Shown one piece after another: positions 26,369 to 35,878 of a stretch of DNA of 64,000 nucleotides. Made by a program: the position numbers and the translations under genes. Under the pieces are notes generated by a model. The model did no database searches. It worked only from the letters and a program-made list of their open reading frames with translations, and had not been told where the DNA came from. Source of the stretch: JBBDMX01 sp040878035 (GTDB lineage: Bacteria; Planctomycetota; Phycisphaerae; Phycisphaerales; Phycisphaeraceae). Position 1 is the first letter of the stretch. Each line of letters starts with the position of its first letter. The DNA is taken from contig JBBDMX010000059.1 in assembly GCA_040878035.1 (NCBI GenBank), forward strand, positions 1-64,000, given 5' to 3'.

Positions 26369-26375
26369 GGTTCAG

Positions 26376-26474
26376 TTAGAAAGCAAAAAGTGGGATGTAT
26401 AAAGTTGAGGGTCAGAAGCCCGGGAGGCGCCGGGCTCTTTGCTACTTTTTACTCTCACCTTCTGCTTTTCACTT
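26376..26474. repeat. Purine/pyrimidine hairpin repeat H5 with strong GC core
   Basis: Left arm GAAAGCAAAAAGTGGGATG..., core hairpin AGCCCGG-GAGGCG-CCGGGCT (26417-26436), right arm GCTACTTTTTACTCTCACC...CTTTT. It lies between the 26469 gene and the ATPase, overlapping the end of the former. Confidence 0.75.
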
Positions 26475-28880
26475 TTCCTCCACAGGATAGATCAACCGTA
26501 CAAACGTCCAACCGCGAGCGGAAATTTCCTGGCCGTCGAGGGTCAGCGGCAGCGGCAACGGGCCGGCATCATCGCTGCGGTCCTCGGCGTGTCCCAGGAT
26601 GATGATGCGCTGCAAAGCCAGCAGGTGGGTCAAATCCAGTTGCCGCGTCAGCGATCGCTGGTAGTGAGCCGCAGTGCTGCCGGGCGAGGTTTCGCGGAAA
26701 TCCGGCGGAGGCAGCGTGCTGTAAAAAGTCATCATCTCCAGCAGTTGAATGCTTGTGTCCGTGCCAAGCGCGGTTTGCTGATCGCTGAGAATGCCCTGTA
26801 ACGGGCGGCCCTTGAGCGTCCGGCCCAGGTGTCCGTCCCAGGCGCGTTCACCCGCCTTGGCGGATACGTGGTTCATCGGCGGGATCACCAGTCTCGTGGC
26901 GCCACGCACGTCAAACACTAGCGACAAGGGCGTACCGGGCGCCCATTCGCCAGGCTGTGCGCCCGCCGCATTGGCAAACCGCGGCCGCATGACCAGCGCC
27001 GGGGCGCCATCGCCCGGGCTGTACACCACCAGCACGTCGCGCAGCGGCACGGGAAAGTGATGCGTGATCTGGCCGACGGGCTGCCCAATACTGCTCATAC
27101 GGACGTTGCCCACCGGCGCCGGCCACTTGGACACCGCCTCCGAAGCGCTGCTTGGCGCGATCCCCCGCGGCGCAAAGAGGTAGTCGGCGGCAAACATCTT
27201 GGCGGTTGAGCGATAGGGCGCCACGACGCTCTGGGGCGACGCGGCATCCACGGTGTAGGTCTGCGGATCGATGAACTCGCCCTGGTCGGAATGTGGATCG
27301 ACGCCCGGACTCGCCAGCGTATTGAAGGTGTCCTTGCCCGCCAGGGCATAGGCGGGATCCAGTTCAACTTCGACGCGGCCGTGCTTGGGCACAAACGCCG
27401 CCAGCCAGCTCTGGGCGCGTACCAGGCCGCTGCCCATGTCGTAGTCGAGGATGGAAAAGTGCGCGATCTGGGCCGTGGCGGGCCGCAGCGCAAGCGCGCC
27501 GGCCCAACTCACCGCCGTGAACACCAACACCACGGCGAGAAAGCCCATCCACGCATAGCGCACCTGCCCCCGGCCACGCAGCACGAAAAAGCTGGCGCCG
27601 GCGGCGGCCCAGTAAACCAGGAACACCAGGATCGCCAACCCAAGGGACGGGCCAAAGGCACGCGTCATGGCGATGGCGCTGGGCAGCCACGCCCGATCCA
27701 GCGAGATCAGCGGCCGGTACTCCAACTTGGCGATGGTGTTGTCCGCCAGTTCCTGCTGCATCATCTCGTCGCGCAGCACCGGGCCGCGCCAGCCGAACAC
27801 GGTGGCCCACAGGGTGGCGCCCACCGGATCTGGCGACATGGTCAACGGCAAGGGGAAGCCCATGCGCAGCAGCTTGGCGTCGGTGATGTCAAAGCCGATC
27901 ATCGTCACCCGCCCAAAACCGTATTGCCCGGCGATGACCATGGGCCGGAGCTGCCGGTCCGCCAGCAATACCGCGACGCGCGTCGAGGGCTCGCGGGCGT
28001 TGGCGGCAGTACCGGCGGCAATATCGAACCAGCGCGGGCTGAAGGTGTCCTTGCTGCCGGGATTGGGGCTGCCCAGCCACAACGGCAAGCCGGCGGCGGG
28101 CAGGTCATCGATTCGCCGAATCTGCTCGCCGGTCACCGGCAGCATGTCGCGCAGCGGCGAGGCCGTCCAGAAGTCGCCCTCGCTGGGCATGACGATGATG
28201 AGATGTCCCCCGCGGCGAACCCACTCGCGGATGGCCTGCCGCGTGGCCGGTGGAATCGCCGGTGACCCCGGATCGCCGCCTTCGGGTGTCCAGATCAGCG
28301 CATCGAGCAGTGATAGCCCGTACCAGCGGTCCGGCAAGCGGTCCGCCTGAAGGCCGCGGATCAATTGCGTGCCCGAATGATGGGTTAACTGCGTTTGGTA
28401 GGGCAACAGACCCATGGACGACGAGCCGATGATACCCACCACATGATTCAAGTCGGGCACGCGCTGATCGGACATGACGCGCAGGCGGTCGCGCACCTCG
28501 CCGGATTGACTATCCACCGTGGCATCCGCGCCGACGCTGATGGCGCGGACACTCCACGAAATGTTCGATCCCTGGCTCAGCGAAGGCATGCCATAAAGCC
28601 ATAGGCTCTGCACGCTCTGGGGCGACAGCGTGACCAGCCGGCGCGCCTGGACCTGGTCGCCGTCGCTATCGTTGTAGTTCCACTCGATGATGGCCCGGCG
28701 AGCGCTGGCGGCCTTGTTCTCGACGGTGACGCGCATGGGCGTCCACGTGCCGGGACGGTAATACCCCGCCAGGCCCACGTCCGGCTTGTCGATGCGCAGC
28801 GTGACCGTCTCGAGCTGGCCCCAGGCCGACGCCACCGCCATGCAAAACAGGACCCCGGTTGCCAACAGCCAGTGCTTCAT
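26469..28880 (-). CDS. Large exported/membrane protein with GATase-like domain, ABC-associated
   Basis: An 803-residue protein. A signal peptide (MKHWLLATGVLFCMAVASAWG) is followed by a beta-rich N-terminal region. Then comes a segment at about 180-300 with LLDALIWTPEGGD and IREWVRRGGHLIIVMPSEGDF, which resembles the class I glutamine amidotransferase-like fold of ABC-2-associated auxiliary proteins. Two hydrophobic helices lie around 440-500 and a long C-terminal domain follows. Start 28880 is chosen for the signal peptide. Paired with the downstream ATPase, it resembles gliding/export auxiliary systems (GldG-like) by inference; no catalytic triad is assigned. Confidence 0.65.
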   Translation of the reverse strand: MKHWLLATGVLFCMAVASAWGQLETVTLRIDKPDVGLAGYYRPGTWTPMRVTVENKAASARRAIIEWNYNDSDGDQVQARRLVTLSPQSVQSLWLYGMPSLSQGSNISWSVRAISVGADATVDSQSGEVRDRLRVMSDQRVPDLNHVVGIIGSSSMGLLPYQTQLTHHSGTQLIRGLQADRLPDRWYGLSLLDALIWTPEGGDPGSPAIPPATRQAIREWVRRGGHLIIVMPSEGDFWTASPLRDMLPVTGEQIRRIDDLPAAGLPLWLGSPNPGSKDTFSPRWFDIAAGTAANAREPSTRVAVLLADRQLRPMVIAGQYGFGRVTMIGFDITDAKLLRMGFPLPLTMSPDPVGATLWATVFGWRGPVLRDEMMQQELADNTIAKLEYRPLISLDRAWLPSAIAMTRAFGPSLGLAILVFLVYWAAAGASFFVLRGRGQVRYAWMGFLAVVLVFTAVSWAGALALRPATAQIAHFSILDYDMGSGLVRAQSWLAAFVPKHGRVEVELDPAYALAGKDTFNTLASPGVDPHSDQGEFIDPQTYTVDAASPQSVVAPYRSTAKMFAADYLFAPRGIAPSSASEAVSKWPAPVGNVRMSSIGQPVGQITHHFPVPLRDVLVVYSPGDGAPALVMRPRFANAAGAQPGEWAPGTPLSLVFDVRGATRLVIPPMNHVSAKAGERAWDGHLGRTLKGRPLQGILSDQQTALGTDTSIQLLEMMTFYSTLPPPDFRETSPGSTAAHYQRSLTRQLDLTHLLALQRIIILGHAEDRSDDAGPLPLPLTLDGQEISARGWTFVRLIYPVEEK

Positions 28881-29106
28881 CCCTGGTTCATCCCAAGTGC
28901 CACGCGGGCGGGATAATGGTAGCAGAAGGTCTGTCCGGGATCCGGTTTTCAGGGGCCGCCAGGCCGGACCTCCAGTCGCCGGGGTCCGAAGATCCGGATT
29001 CATGAATGTGGACAGGCCACAGAAATCCGGGCCTTCGCAGACTCAGGCCCGGCTTGGAAGCCCCCCACTCCCCCGCCATCCAAGCCCGGCCCGCCATTGT
29101 GCCGAT

Positions 29107-29313
29107 ATGACTCCCATGCCTTGGGCGCTCCTGCAATCCGTCGGCCTCGTTCTGCTGCTGCTGGCATACCTGCTGGCCACCTGCATGCTCTCGGTCCTGG
29201 CGGCACAGCGCAAACATGCCGTGGACATGTACGACCGCATCCGCGAGTCCAAACGCCTGCGGCGGGCCTATCTGGAATCTCTTGCTAAACGCCTGGCGGA
29301 TCAGGCGCGGTGA
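29107..29313 (+). CDS. Small single-pass membrane protein
   Basis: A 68-residue protein: one hydrophobic helix (about 6-30, LLQSVGLVLLLLAYLLATCML) followed by a basic cytoplasmic tail (AQRKHAVDMYDRIRESKRLRRAYLE). ATG 29107 is the only start that gives this N-terminus. I do not recognise a family. Codon use is as in its neighbours. The following stretch (29319-29450) is repeat sequence. Confidence 0.5.
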   Translation: MTPMPWALLQSVGLVLLLLAYLLATCMLSVLAAQRKHAVDMYDRIRESKRLRRAYLESLAKRLADQAR

Positions 29314-29318
29314 AGACA

Positions 29319-29450
29319 TTTAGCGATTGGGCGATTGGGTGATCTGGCGATCCTTCAAACTCGCGCCGCCTTCTCGATTCTCAAATCACCAACTCGCCAA
29401 AACGCAGGATCTCCACATTTCCAAATCACACCATCGCCAAATGGTAAGCT
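29319..29450. repeat. Hairpin repeat H9 with GGCGATT words
   Basis: Left arm TTAGCGATTGGGCGATTGGG..., right arm ending CACACCATCGCCAAATGG. The words GGCGAT and ATCGCC reiterate on the two sides. It abuts the pyrC start. Confidence 0.6.
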
Positions 29451-29458
29451 ACGCCCCC

Positions 29459-30841
29459 ATGGCCACCTTGCTTATCACCGGCGGCCGGGTCATCGACCCG
29501 GCAAACGAATTCGACCAAGTCGCCGACGTGCTGTTGGCCGACGGCAAGGTCGTGTCGGTCCACCCGGGTAAAGCCATGTCGCCTGGGGATGCCGATATGG
29601 TGCTCGACGCCTCCGGCTTGCTCGTCACGCCGGGGCTGATCGACCCACATGTGCACTTTCGTGAACCCGGTCAGGAAGAAAAGGAAACCATCGCCACCGG
29701 CGCCGCCGCGGCCGTCGCCGGCGGATTCACCTCCGTCTGCTGCATGCCCAACACCAAGCCGGCCATCGATGACGACGGCCGCGTCGAGTTTGTCTACTAC
29801 CAGTCCCGCCGCGCCAACCTGGCCAACGTGTTCCCCGTCGGCGCCGTGACCAAGGGCCGCGAGGGCAAGGAACTGGCAGAGATCGGGCTCATGGCGCAGG
29901 CCGGAGCCGTGGGATTCACCGACGATGGCACGGCGGTCGGCTCGGCGGGGGTCATGGCCAAGGCGCTGGCGTACGTGGCTACCACCGGCAAGGTGCTCAT
30001 GCAGCACTGCGAGGACCCGGAACTGGGTGGCGGCGTCATGAACGCCGGCACGCTGGCGACGCGCCTGGGACTGGCGGGCTGGCCGCGCGTCGCCGAAGAA
30101 CTGGTCATTCAGCGCGACATCCTCCTGAACATGCGGCAGAACATCGGCTGCCGATATCACGTGCAGCACATTTCCTCGGGCGGCAGCGTCGAAATGGTCC
30201 GCCGGGCCCGCGCTGATCTCTTTGGCCAGAATTGCATCACCGCCGAGGCCTCGCCCCATCACCTGCTGCTCACCGAAGAGTCCTGCGCGACCTACGACAC
30301 CAACTACAAGATGAACCCGCCGCTGCGACAGCGCCGCGATGTCCAGGACATCCTGGCGGGCATCGGCGACGGCACCATCACCGTGCTGGCGACCGACCAC
30401 GCCCCGCACACGCGCGAGGAAAAGGAACTGGAGTTCGCCGCGGCGCCCTTCGGCATCATCGGCCTCGAATGCGCCTTGCCCCTTTACATCAAAGCCCTGA
30501 TCGACACCCAGACCATCGACTGGCCCGCCATGATCGCCATGATGACCATCAACCCGGCCCGGCTCTGCTCGCTGACGCACAAGGGCACGTTGGCGGCCGG
30601 CAGCGATGCCGATGTGACCCTCATCGACCCGCGCGTGGCGTATGCGATCGACATCGAATCGTTCGTCAGCAAGAGCCGCAACTGCCCGTTCCATGGCTGG
30701 AAGGTCAACGGCCAGGCGGTGGCGACGATCGTCGGCGGACAGATCAAGCTCTGCCGCGATGCCGATCGCCTGACCGGCGCCAGCACCGCCGATATCGCCC
30801 ACGATCCCGCCGAACTGTCACAGCGGGTGATGTCGCTTTAG
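29459..30841 (+). CDS. pyrC: Dihydroorotase
   Basis: A 460-residue zinc amidohydrolase of pyrimidine synthesis that closes carbamoyl-aspartate to dihydroorotate. It has GLIDPHVHFREPGQEEKE (HxH at 64-66), CCMPNTKP, the later metal His in YHVQHISSG, and the catalytic Asp in VLATDHAPHTREEKE. Length and motifs fit class I dihydroorotases. ATG 29459 (MATLLITGGRVIDP) gives the canonical N-terminus; 29441 would add six residues. No pyrB neighbour is visible. The stop codon overlaps an AAGCCGC-family palindrome (30840-30854). Confidence 0.94.
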   Translation: MATLLITGGRVIDPANEFDQVADVLLADGKVVSVHPGKAMSPGDADMVLDASGLLVTPGLIDPHVHFREPGQEEKETIATGAAAAVAGGFTSVCCMPNTKPAIDDDGRVEFVYYQSRRANLANVFPVGAVTKGREGKELAEIGLMAQAGAVGFTDDGTAVGSAGVMAKALAYVATTGKVLMQHCEDPELGGGVMNAGTLATRLGLAGWPRVAEELVIQRDILLNMRQNIGCRYHVQHISSGGSVEMVRRARADLFGQNCITAEASPHHLLLTEESCATYDTNYKMNPPLRQRRDVQDILAGIGDGTITVLATDHAPHTREEKELEFAAAPFGIIGLECALPLYIKALIDTQTIDWPAMIAMMTINPARLCSLTHKGTLAAGSDADVTLIDPRVAYAIDIESFVSKSRNCPFHGWKVNGQAVATIVGGQIKLCRDADRLTGASTADIAHDPAELSQRVMSL

Positions 30842-30905
30842 CCGCTTGCGGCTTAGCATCCGAAGCACCCTCACCCCAACCCTCTCCCTAAGAAGGGAGA
30901 GGGGG
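30840..30905. repeat. AAGCCGC palindrome plus CCCTCACCCCAACCC hairpin
   Basis: AGCCGCTTGCGGCTT (30840-30854) is followed by CCCTCACCCCAACCCTCTCC and its partial complement AAGAAGGGAGAGGGGG. The second part is nearly identical to 108-152. It lies between convergent pyrC and recG and could terminate both. Confidence 0.7.
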
Positions 30906-30913
30906 CCAAACTC

Positions 30914-33091
30914 TCATCCCACATCAATCAGCCCCAGCGTCTTGCCGTACTGCTGCACCAGGATCCGTTTGAGCAGCGTGTGCGAGGGATCAATCATCCC
31001 CGGGTCGGCGCGCACCACCGCCTCAGCATCCCGCCGCGCCAGCTTCAGCAGGTCCAGGTCCTCAGGCAACTGAGCCACGCGCAGCGGCGGCAGGCCGTGC
31101 TGGCGCGTGCCAAAAAAGTCGCCCATGCCGCGAATCTGGAGGTCCACTTCGGCGATCTTGAAGCCGTCGTTGGTCCCCGCGATGGCCTGTAGTCGCTGGG
31201 TCGCTTCATCGGTCGTCGGCTCGGCGACCAGCACGCAAACGCTCTTGCGTCCGTGCGTGCCGCGGCCAATGCGCCCGCGCAGCTGGTGAAGCTGCGCCAG
31301 ACCGAAACGCTCGGCGTGCTCGATGACCATCAGTGTCGCGTTGGGCACATCGACGCCGACTTCAATCACGGTCGTCGCCACCAGCACGTGCACCTTGCCC
31401 GCCCGGAACTTCTCCATGACGGATTCCCTGGTCTGGGCCTTGAGCCGGCCGTGAATCGCCTCGACCTTGAATCCTCGGCAATACTTGTCCGCCAGCAGGG
31501 CGACATGCTCGTGCACGCTCTTAAGCTGCGTGGCCGACTCATGGCCCGCCGCGTCAATCGTCGGCACCACCACGTAGGCCTGTTCACCGCGCCCCAGCCG
31601 TTGCGCCAGGTAGCGGTACACATCGTCGGTCTTCTCCGGGCCGACGAGGCGGGTGGTGATGGGCGTGCGGCCGGGCGGCAGCTTGTCAATCGTCGAAACG
31701 TCCAAGTCGCCGAACACCGTGAGGCTGAGCGTGCGCGGGATCGGCGTGGCGGTCATGACCAGGTAATGCGGACTGGCGATGGCGGCGTCGCCCCCGGAAG
31801 TGCCGGTCGCGTTCCCCTGCCGAAACGCGGCGCGCTGGAGTACGCCAAAACGATGCTGCTCGTCGATCACCACCACCGCCAGGTCGGCGAACTTCACCGA
31901 CTCGGTAAGCAGCGCCTGCGTCCCGATAACGATGTCGGTCTTGCCCTCGGCGATGCCTTCAAGTGTGCGGGCGCGCCCGGCGGATTGACTGCCCAGGCTG
32001 CCGGTGAGCAACGCCAGGCGCACGTTGGAGCCTTCGAGCATGCGGGAGATGGACAGATAGTGCTGCTCGGCCAGCAGTTCGGTAGGCGTCATGATCGCGC
32101 CCTGCATGCGGTTGGCCACCGCCATGAGCAAGGCGTACAGCGCCACCACGGTCTTGCCCGAACCGACATCACCCTGGAGCAGGCGGTTCATAGGGGCAGA
32201 GCGTTGCACATCGCCCGTGATGTCCCGCACCACGCGCTGCTGGGCTTCGGTCAGCTCGAAAGGGAACCGCGCGCGGATGTGACCGTCAATCGCCTCGCTC
32301 CAGCGCAAGGCCGGGGCTTTGAGGCGCGACTCGTTAAAGTAGCGCTTGATGGCAATGCCCATCTGGAGCAGGAGCAGTTCGTTGAACGCCAGCCTTCGCC
32401 GGGCCGCGGACGCCTCGTCTTCGTGCCCCGGCCGATGCGCCATGCGATAAGCCTCGGCCAGCACCGGCATGTTGTGACTCCGGCACAACTCGGCCGGCAA
32501 CGGATCGACCACCTGCGGCAACAGGCTGGGCAGCACCGCGGCGACCAGACCCTCGATGACCGGGCTGCCCAGGTCATCGGTCGCCGGATACACCGGCCGC
32601 AAGCGTTCCTGCGCCGCCGCCGTGGGCGCTTGGGCCTCCGTCTCGATCGCCTCCCAGCGCGGGTTGACCATCTGTGGATAGCTGTTAAACGCCTTGACCT
32701 TGCCGGTCACGCGGATGACCATGCCCGCGTGCAGCTTGTGCCGCAGGAAGTCGGCGTTGAACCACACCAGCGCCAACGTACCCGAGTGATCCTTCAGGGT
32801 CGCCTGGAATCGCCCCTTACCGCGGCCCATGCCGCCCATGACTCGGGTGTTGACGATCGTCCCCCGTGCCGAGGCGATACCTTCCATCGACAAGTCGGCG
32901 ATCGACCCCTCCGCCAGTTCGCGCTGGTAGCGCATGGGCAGATGGCGCAACAGGTCGTTGAGCGTGCGGATGCCCAAGCTCGCCAGCCGGCGGGCCCGGG
33001 CCGGGCCGACGCCGTCAACCTCCGTAACGGGCGTCGATAGCCGCAGCCCCTGCTCAACCTGCCCGGCGGGCGCTTCGCTCATGGCGATCAT
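30914..33091 (-). CDS. recG: ATP-dependent DNA helicase RecG
   Basis: A 725-residue branch-migration helicase. An N-terminal wedge/OB region comes first (EVDGVGPARARRLASLGI, LLRHLPMRYQ, VRVTGKVKAF-like), then motor motifs: Walker A GDVGSGKTVVALYALL, DEQH box VVIDEQHRFGV, MTATPIPRTLSL, VIEVGVDVPNATLMV, and QLRGRIGRG. It restarts stalled forks and processes Holliday junctions. Start 33091 (MIAMSEAP) has GGGG nearby; 33082 is possible. Upstream lies a 93-bp hairpin element shared with the divergent dnaN promoter region. Confidence 0.95.
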   Translation of the reverse strand: MIAMSEAPAGQVEQGLRLSTPVTEVDGVGPARARRLASLGIRTLNDLLRHLPMRYQRELAEGSIADLSMEGIASARGTIVNTRVMGGMGRGKGRFQATLKDHSGTLALVWFNADFLRHKLHAGMVIRVTGKVKAFNSYPQMVNPRWEAIETEAQAPTAAAQERLRPVYPATDDLGSPVIEGLVAAVLPSLLPQVVDPLPAELCRSHNMPVLAEAYRMAHRPGHEDEASAARRRLAFNELLLLQMGIAIKRYFNESRLKAPALRWSEAIDGHIRARFPFELTEAQQRVVRDITGDVQRSAPMNRLLQGDVGSGKTVVALYALLMAVANRMQGAIMTPTELLAEQHYLSISRMLEGSNVRLALLTGSLGSQSAGRARTLEGIAEGKTDIVIGTQALLTESVKFADLAVVVIDEQHRFGVLQRAAFRQGNATGTSGGDAAIASPHYLVMTATPIPRTLSLTVFGDLDVSTIDKLPPGRTPITTRLVGPEKTDDVYRYLAQRLGRGEQAYVVVPTIDAAGHESATQLKSVHEHVALLADKYCRGFKVEAIHGRLKAQTRESVMEKFRAGKVHVLVATTVIEVGVDVPNATLMVIEHAERFGLAQLHQLRGRIGRGTHGRKSVCVLVAEPTTDEATQRLQAIAGTNDGFKIAEVDLQIRGMGDFFGTRQHGLPPLRVAQLPEDLDLLKLARRDAEAVVRADPGMIDPSHTLLKRILVQQYGKTLGLIDVG

Positions 33092-33120
33092 GATACCCCG
33101 TGGCGTGGCCCGGTTCGCTA

Positions 33121-33213
33121 TGGAGTGCGGCGGCCGCGACGCCGCTTTGGCTCTTCGCGGAGCGTAGCCGGCTCCGCCGCAAGCTAAAGCGGTGTCGCGG
33201 CCACCGCAGTCCA
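33121..33213. repeat. 93-bp hairpin element between recG and dnaN
   Basis: Arms 33121-33152 and 33182-33213 are complementary at 28 of 32 bases; the loop contains an inner GC-rich hairpin (CGGAGC/GCTCCG). It occupies the divergent intergenic region. Confidence 0.8.
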
Positions 33214-33290
33214 AATTGGACGCCCCACCAGCTTGCCGGTATCACTCGCGACAGGTAACCTTTGGTTCTCTTAATGAAGAAGGTGCCAAG

Positions 33291-34391
33291 ATGAAAGTGA
33301 TCTGTGATCGTGGGGCTCTGGTCGAGGCGTTGAACCTGGTGGGCGGCGCGGTCGTCACGCGCACGCCCAAGCCGGTGCTGACTTGCGTCAAGCTGTCGGC
33401 AGCCGAGGGGACGCTGACACTCTCAGCCACCGACCTGGAAGTGTCCGTGCGTTTGACCACCGCGCGCGTCGAGGTGCAGGAGCCAGGCGAGACGCTGGTG
33501 CCGGCCGATAAGTTCGGCCAGATCGTCCGCGAGTCGCTCGATGCCACGCTGGCGATCGAGTCCGAACAGGACGTGACGCACATCCGCGGCCAGGACTCGC
33601 ACTTTAAGGTCCTGGGTTATCCCGTGGCCGACTTCCCCCCCTTGCCCGAGTTCACCGGCGACGCCGACTTCACCATCAGCTCCCACGAGTTGGGAGGCCT
33701 GGTGAGTAAGACGATCTACGCCACCGCCCGCGAGAACAGCCGGTATGCCATCAACGGCGTGCTGGTCGAGCGCGAGGGCAACAAACTGGCGGTCGTCGCC
33801 ACCGACGGCCACCGCCTGGCGCTGGCCAAAGGGACGTGCCAGGCGACCAAGCCCGACAACCGCTCCGCCATCGTGCCGACCAAAGGTCTGAACATGCTCC
33901 AGCGGCTGCTGGGCGATGAGGACCAGCAGGTGCGCGTGAAGATCGCCGACAATCAGATTCTCTTTGCCACCGAAAATGCCACATTGTCGAGCAACCTGGT
34001 CGAGGGCAACTTCCCGCCGTACAAGGATGTCGTGCCGCGCGACGGCGACAAGAAGGCGACGCTCAAGACCGATGCCCTGACCAGCGCGTTCCGCCGGGCG
34101 GCCCTATTGACCAACGAGGAAAGCAAAGGCGTACGCATGGCGTTCACCAAGGACAGCCTGACGCTCCAGAGCAGGGCTCCGGAGATGGGCGAGGCCGAGA
34201 TTCACGTTGATCTGCCCAGCTTTGAAGGCGATGCGATCGAGATCGGCTTCAACCCGCAGTACGTGCTGGATGTGCTCAAGGTGGTCAACAGCGACACCGT
34301 GCAGTTGGACATGCGTGCCTCCAACAAGCCAGGCGTGATCCGCAGCGGCAGCGACTTCCTGTATGTCGTGATGCCGGTGAATTTGCAGTAG
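33291..34391 (+). CDS. dnaN: DNA polymerase III beta subunit (sliding clamp)
   Basis: A 366-residue ring-forming processivity clamp of normal length. It has MKVICDRGALVEALNLVGGAV, ARENSRYAINGVLVE, VVATDGHRLALAKG, FNPQYVLDVLKVV and a C-terminal VIRSGSDFLYVVMPVNLQ, close to the hydrophobic-pocket consensus ending in MP(M/V)xL. The ATG at 33291 has AAGGTG upstream. It is not next to dnaA in this window; the divergent neighbour is recG. Confidence 0.96.
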   Translation: MKVICDRGALVEALNLVGGAVVTRTPKPVLTCVKLSAAEGTLTLSATDLEVSVRLTTARVEVQEPGETLVPADKFGQIVRESLDATLAIESEQDVTHIRGQDSHFKVLGYPVADFPPLPEFTGDADFTISSHELGGLVSKTIYATARENSRYAINGVLVEREGNKLAVVATDGHRLALAKGTCQATKPDNRSAIVPTKGLNMLQRLLGDEDQQVRVKIADNQILFATENATLSSNLVEGNFPPYKDVVPRDGDKKATLKTDALTSAFRRAALLTNEESKGVRMAFTKDSLTLQSRAPEMGEAEIHVDLPSFEGDAIEIGFNPQYVLDVLKVVNSDTVQLDMRASNKPGVIRSGSDFLYVVMPVNLQ

Positions 34392-34404
34392 AAGACCCTC
34401 GGGT

Positions 34405-34561
34405 AATCACCAAGACACCAAGGACACCAAGAAGAAGGAGGTAGGGGACAAGAAGAAAGTGGAATGAAGAAGGCGATGTGAGCGACGAACGGGCGTTATC
34501 TCACTTCCTTCCTCCTTCCGCTTTCTTCCCTCTTCTTGGTGTCCTTGGTGTCTTGGTGGTT
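34405..34561. repeat. Long purine/pyrimidine hairpin repeat H6
   Basis: A 157-bp element. The outer arms 34405-34434 and 34532-34561 pair at 29 of 30 bases; they reiterate ACCAAGGACACCAAG on the left and its complement on the right. The middle is imperfectly paired, purine-rich then pyrimidine-rich. It starts 14 bases after dnaN and ends before the RdgC-like gene. Confidence 0.9.
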
Positions 34562-34586
34562 CAACTGAATTTGCCGAGATCCATCC

Positions 34587-35813
34587 ATGTCGTTTCAATC
34601 CGGCCGTGTCAGCTTCTGCCGCTTTGCCGTCTCCGGCGATGCTCCCGCCAGCATCTCGCAGGAGCTGCTGGATCAACTGTCGGCTAACGCCTACACCGAC
34701 TCGTCCATCGGCGCGCCGGGCGAGATCGAGTCGGGCTGGATCACCGGCGACCATCTGTACGACACGCAGTTCACCTTCGACAAGAACGCCTTTGGCAACC
34801 TGCTGCTCTTCGCCATGCGGGTGGACCGCAATCGCATCCCGGCGGAGGTTCGCTACGCCTATCAGCGGGCACACGAACAAGCGGTGGCGGCGGGCAATCC
34901 CTCGGGCTTCCTCTCGCGTGCCCAGAAAAAGGAAGTGCGCGACCTGGTGGATCGACAGGTGCACGATGAGCTGGCGACCGGCAAGCACCGCCGGTCCAAG
35001 CAAGTCGATCTGGTCTGGGACCTGGCCAATGGTCAGCTCTACTGTGCCGCCAGCGGGAACAAGATCCACGAGGCGCTGTCGGCTGGGTTCCGCGGCACGT
35101 TCGACCTGGACTTGGAGATGCTGACCGCCGGGGCGCTGGCGGGCGCGGTGCTCCAGGGCAAGGGCCAGTTGCGCGACTATGAGGACCTGCATCCCTCGCC
35201 GTTCACGCCGCCGCCTTCGGATCGCCACCGCGACCAGGACGAAGCCGCACAATCGCCGCAGGATGCGTCGATTCCCAACGTGCCCTGGGCGCACACCTCG
35301 ACGGACGCCAAGGATTTCCTGGGCAACGAGTGGCTGATCTGGCTGTGGTGGCTCAGCGAGATGGGCGACGCGACAGTCGAAGCGCAGGTGGCCGGGCAGA
35401 AGCGCTCACTGAGTTTCACGCTGGTGCAGGCGCTGGATATGGAATGTGCCTGGGGCTATCGGGGCAAGCAGGGCTTGCGTGAGGCGGCGCCGACGCGCAT
35501 GAGCGAAGCGGCCGAGGGCTTGAAGAACGGCAAGTGGCCGCGCAAGACCGGGCTGATCCTGGCCGATGGCGAAAGCCAGTGGGAGCTGTCGCTCCAGGCC
35601 GATCGGCTGCTGGTATCGGCCGCACTGTTGCCGGAGATCACCGACACTGCCTCGCCGCGCGACCTGGTCGAGCAACGCCTGCTGCGCAGCCGCGAACTGG
35701 CGCAGAGCCTCGACGGCCTCTACGAAACATTCCTGCGCCAACGCACCAGCAGCGCCTGGGACGGCACCCGCCAGAACATCCGCGACTGGATCGGCAAACG
35801 GCGGCGAAAGTAG
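34587..35813 (+). CDS. RdgC-like recombination-associated protein
   Basis: A 408-residue protein whose N-terminal part matches the RdgC pattern: ESGWITGDHLYDTQFTFDKN, FGNLLLFAMRVDRNRIPAEV and RSKQVDLVWDLANGQLYCAASG. In proteobacteria RdgC forms a ring on double-stranded DNA and limits RecA. This is a divergent planctomycete-type relative, longer in the C-terminal half (LSEMGDATVEAQVAGQKRSL, RTSSAWDGTRQNIRDWIG), so the name is kept as similarity only. It follows dnaN across H6 on the same strand. Confidence 0.7.
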   Translation: MSFQSGRVSFCRFAVSGDAPASISQELLDQLSANAYTDSSIGAPGEIESGWITGDHLYDTQFTFDKNAFGNLLLFAMRVDRNRIPAEVRYAYQRAHEQAVAAGNPSGFLSRAQKKEVRDLVDRQVHDELATGKHRRSKQVDLVWDLANGQLYCAASGNKIHEALSAGFRGTFDLDLEMLTAGALAGAVLQGKGQLRDYEDLHPSPFTPPPSDRHRDQDEAAQSPQDASIPNVPWAHTSTDAKDFLGNEWLIWLWWLSEMGDATVEAQVAGQKRSLSFTLVQALDMECAWGYRGKQGLREAAPTRMSEAAEGLKNGKWPRKTGLILADGESQWELSLQADRLLVSAALLPEITDTASPRDLVEQRLLRSRELAQSLDGLYETFLRQRTSSAWDGTRQNIRDWIGKRRRK

Positions 35814-35878
35814 CGGCGCGACACCCGCCATTTCCAGCGTGTAGAATGTCCGTGCAGACACGTTCGAGAGGTTTCGCG

